A DNA stretch of 64,000 nt, taken from the NCBI RefSeq assembly GCF_002078875.1, contig NC_034412.1:30805065-30869064 (forward strand), written 5' to 3'. The stretch's first letter is position 1. Each line of letters starts with the position of its first letter. The DNA is from Numida meleagris (lineage: Eukaryota; Chordata; Aves; Galliformes; Numididae). Under the pieces are notes generated by a model. It was not told the DNA's origin. It saw only the letters and a list, made by a program, of their open reading frames with translations, and made no database searches. This document shows positions 62,274 to 64,000 of this stretch, one piece after another. The position numbers and the translations under genes were made by a program.

Positions 62274-62735
62274 GTGAGGTGCAAGAGCCAGTGTGGGTGC
62301 CTGGCTGAGGTCCACAATGTAGGATGGGGGGCTCATCCTAGCAGAGTGCTGTGTGTCACTCTTGCGACCTGCTCCACGTGTTACTGCCTCAGATCTATAG
62401 GGGTAGGCCTTGTCCATGTGTTCTACAATGTGTGCTGTCCTTTTCTGCCCCACTGAATTCCTAACTGACACTCTAGCCCCTGGCATAAGAAGCTTTTAGG
62501 TTCTGTTATCCGATTGCATCAACTTCTCTGAAGAGTGATGCTACTGAAGTAATGTGAAGTTTTCTCAATTTTGTTTAGCTCAGTAAAAGTCAAAGAGCAT
62601 TTTAATGCAAAGGCTGAAAAAAATATATTTTTTTCCAACATAAGGCTTTTCATGTCACTCTGAGTTCTCAGTTTTCCATTGTCAAGTGTAAAACGGCAGG
62701 TGTGCGTTTCAATGTTTTTTGTCTCACAACAGTAG
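62274..62735. other. Non-coding stretch between CR1 tail and LTR
   Basis: The minus-strand 106-codon frame at 62166-62486 overlaps the CR1 tail and is not supported. Nothing else recognised. Confidence 0.5.
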
Positions 62736-62741
62736 ATTTCT

Positions 62742-63018
62742 TGTCGGCGCTTGTCCCGTGAGAGAATTCTCAGTCAGTGTGGCATCAGAATAGTAAGTCC
62801 TCTTTATTGTGTTTAACATACATCTTATATTAATTTCTTCCCAACAACATAGATAACAAACAAAGGGTTCCTTAACTGTCCCAGAAGTGACCACATTAGC
62901 TGTGCATACTAAAGGAGCATTCTGTTTACACTTTAGCCCTGTCTCCAGACTCCCAAGGCCTCATAGTGATAAGATCTACCAGTCTGTTGAGCTCCTTGTT
63001 GTTACATCTCCCCCCACA
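62742..63018 (-). mobile_element. Short ERVK-like solo LTR with ATTTCT target duplication
   Basis: A 277-bp element begins TGTCGGCGCTTGTCCCG at 62742 and ends CTCCCCCCACA at 63018, so on the minus strand it runs TGTGGGGGGAG...GCCGACA. ATTTCT flanks it on both sides (62736-62741 and 63019-63024), a perfect 6-bp target duplication, the size made by beta/alpha-type (ERVK-like) integrases. A poly(A) signal AATAAA lies on the minus strand at 62803-62808, about 65 bases from the LTR end. The G-rich start looks like a polypurine tract, but the duplication shows it is inside the LTR. No internal sequence remains. The plus-strand frame at 62887-63084 is not a gene. Confidence 0.92.
62803..62808 (-). 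promoter_or_regulatory. Poly(A) signal of ERVK-like LTR
   Basis: Minus-strand AATAAA followed by GAGGACTTAC in the LTR. Confidence 0.7.
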
Positions 63019-63024
63019 ATTTCT

Positions 63025-64000
63025 TGTCACTGTCTTATAATTCTTATTTCTACTTTATATTTCTGTTGTGTATTACAGACTTAGCACAACACTTGGAACT
63101 CTCACAAAGCATGTGCTTTTCATAATCTGAGAATATGGCTGAACATATTTAATCTTTATTCATACATATGAATTGATGTTAAGATCAAAGAAAGGGATCG
63201 ACCTATCAAAAGGAAATTCTGACAAGCTTTCTTGATATTCATCTGATTCTTTCAAAGATAATAGAACAGCTTTAAGGTTGAGGAATGAGACATAAAGAGC
63301 TTATCCTAGTCTTTGGTACTCTGTTGGTCCATCTTTTTTCCAAAAGGTACTCATACTTTATAACCCATGCAAGGTTCCTAGAGTTATGTTACTGCATTGA
63401 AAATGGAAGGTGGGTCATCCTAGGGGATTTTATGGGTCCTAAAATTTAATGGGTCATCATAAAAGACTAAAAAACTTAACATGCATGTCTCCTAAGCACA
63501 TGAAAGGAACCTTGTTTAACTGTACAGTGTGGGTTCTGAAATGTTTAGCTTTGTTTCAGAAGGTGAGAAAGATATCTTAAGAACAGATGACTCCCTTCTC
63601 TATCTTAAGTACTGTAGTATTTTTATTTTTTAAATCTGAGAGATCTTTCACTTTGCATCATATTAAACTTCCTTTTCACTGGATAGATCTCTAGTAATTC
63701 AGATGGCAAGTAAACAGTCATGGCTTCCCTTCACTTAGTGCAACATTCTGCAGCTATAGTTCTGCAGCAACTATGGAGTTTGTGAGCTGCAAAGCCTTAG
63801 CAGAATGCCTAACTAATGGATCATGTGCATCTTCATAAAGCTGTGGGAGAAAGTAATTCAGGAATGAACTGGCTCACTCAGTATCAAATCTGAAATTATT
63901 TGCCTCAGTCAGAAACATATGACTGTTCTGTATCTAACCAGCATACCTAGCACCAATGCTTACCCAAATAAGAGGCAAATAAACTCTTGTCACAGAAGAA
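63025..64000. other. AT-rich non-coding stretch to window end
   Basis: Nothing recognised. Confidence 0.5.

Noticed and set aside
63007..63018. Polypurine tract of a longer provirus
   Set aside because: The exact ATTTCT duplication lies right after it, so it is the LTR's own start and no internal region exists.
1..64000. CRISPR array, operons or a bacterial-type defence system
   Set aside because: No regularly spaced repeats or long contiguous coding sequences; the composition and repeats are those of a bird genome.

Overview
The window looks like gene-poor, AT-rich nuclear DNA from a bird, most likely a galliform (chicken, turkey or quail group). The evidence is the repeat content. There are several CR1 LINE copies ending in the avian CR1 3' tail with its ATTCTATG-type octamer. 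There are also ERVL-like provirus remnants, an LTR resembling the endogenous avian retrovirus / alpharetrovirus type, and a short ERVK-like LTR. I found no host protein-coding exon, tRNA, rRNA, CRISPR array or bacterial-type operon that I can support. Nearly all short open frames are chance frames or lie inside repeats.

Layout. 1-97 is the end of an LTR cut by the window edge. 1614-3086 is a 5'-truncated CR1 with a recognisable but broken reverse transcriptase (RT). 6345-6460 is a small CR1 RT scrap on the minus strand. 7537-10910 is a decayed ERVL-like provirus on the minus strand: 3' LTR, a (CA)25 tract, integrase, RNase H and RT remnants, with the 5' half missing. 15244-15811 and 28004-28532 are solo LTRs of the same family as the edge LTR, each with a perfect 5-bp target duplication. 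21930-23058 holds an internally deleted CR1 (endonuclease segment joined to the 3' tail) followed directly by a second CR1 fragment. 27098-27290 is an old tRNA-derived MIR-like SINE. 33986-35341 contains two CR1 3' ends in opposite orientation. 45540-47120 is a very old CR1-type LINE. 49860-50592 has a CRE+TATA promoter-like block followed by an EAV-like solo LTR on the other strand. 57560-58110 is possibly another old LINE. 59700-59895 is an isolated ERVL-like RT scrap. 62106-62273 is a CR1 3' tail. 62742-63018 is a short ERVK-like solo LTR with a perfect 6-bp target duplication.

The elements do not act together as a system. They record successive retroelement insertions, from deeply decayed LINEs and SINEs to LTRs that still have intact target duplications. 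I see no undescribed functional system here. The items most worth checking are the CRE/TATA block with its nested LTR, the CR1 deletion junction, the overlapping antisense open frames at 29.0-29.8 kb, and the GC-rich island at 39.35-39.94 kb.
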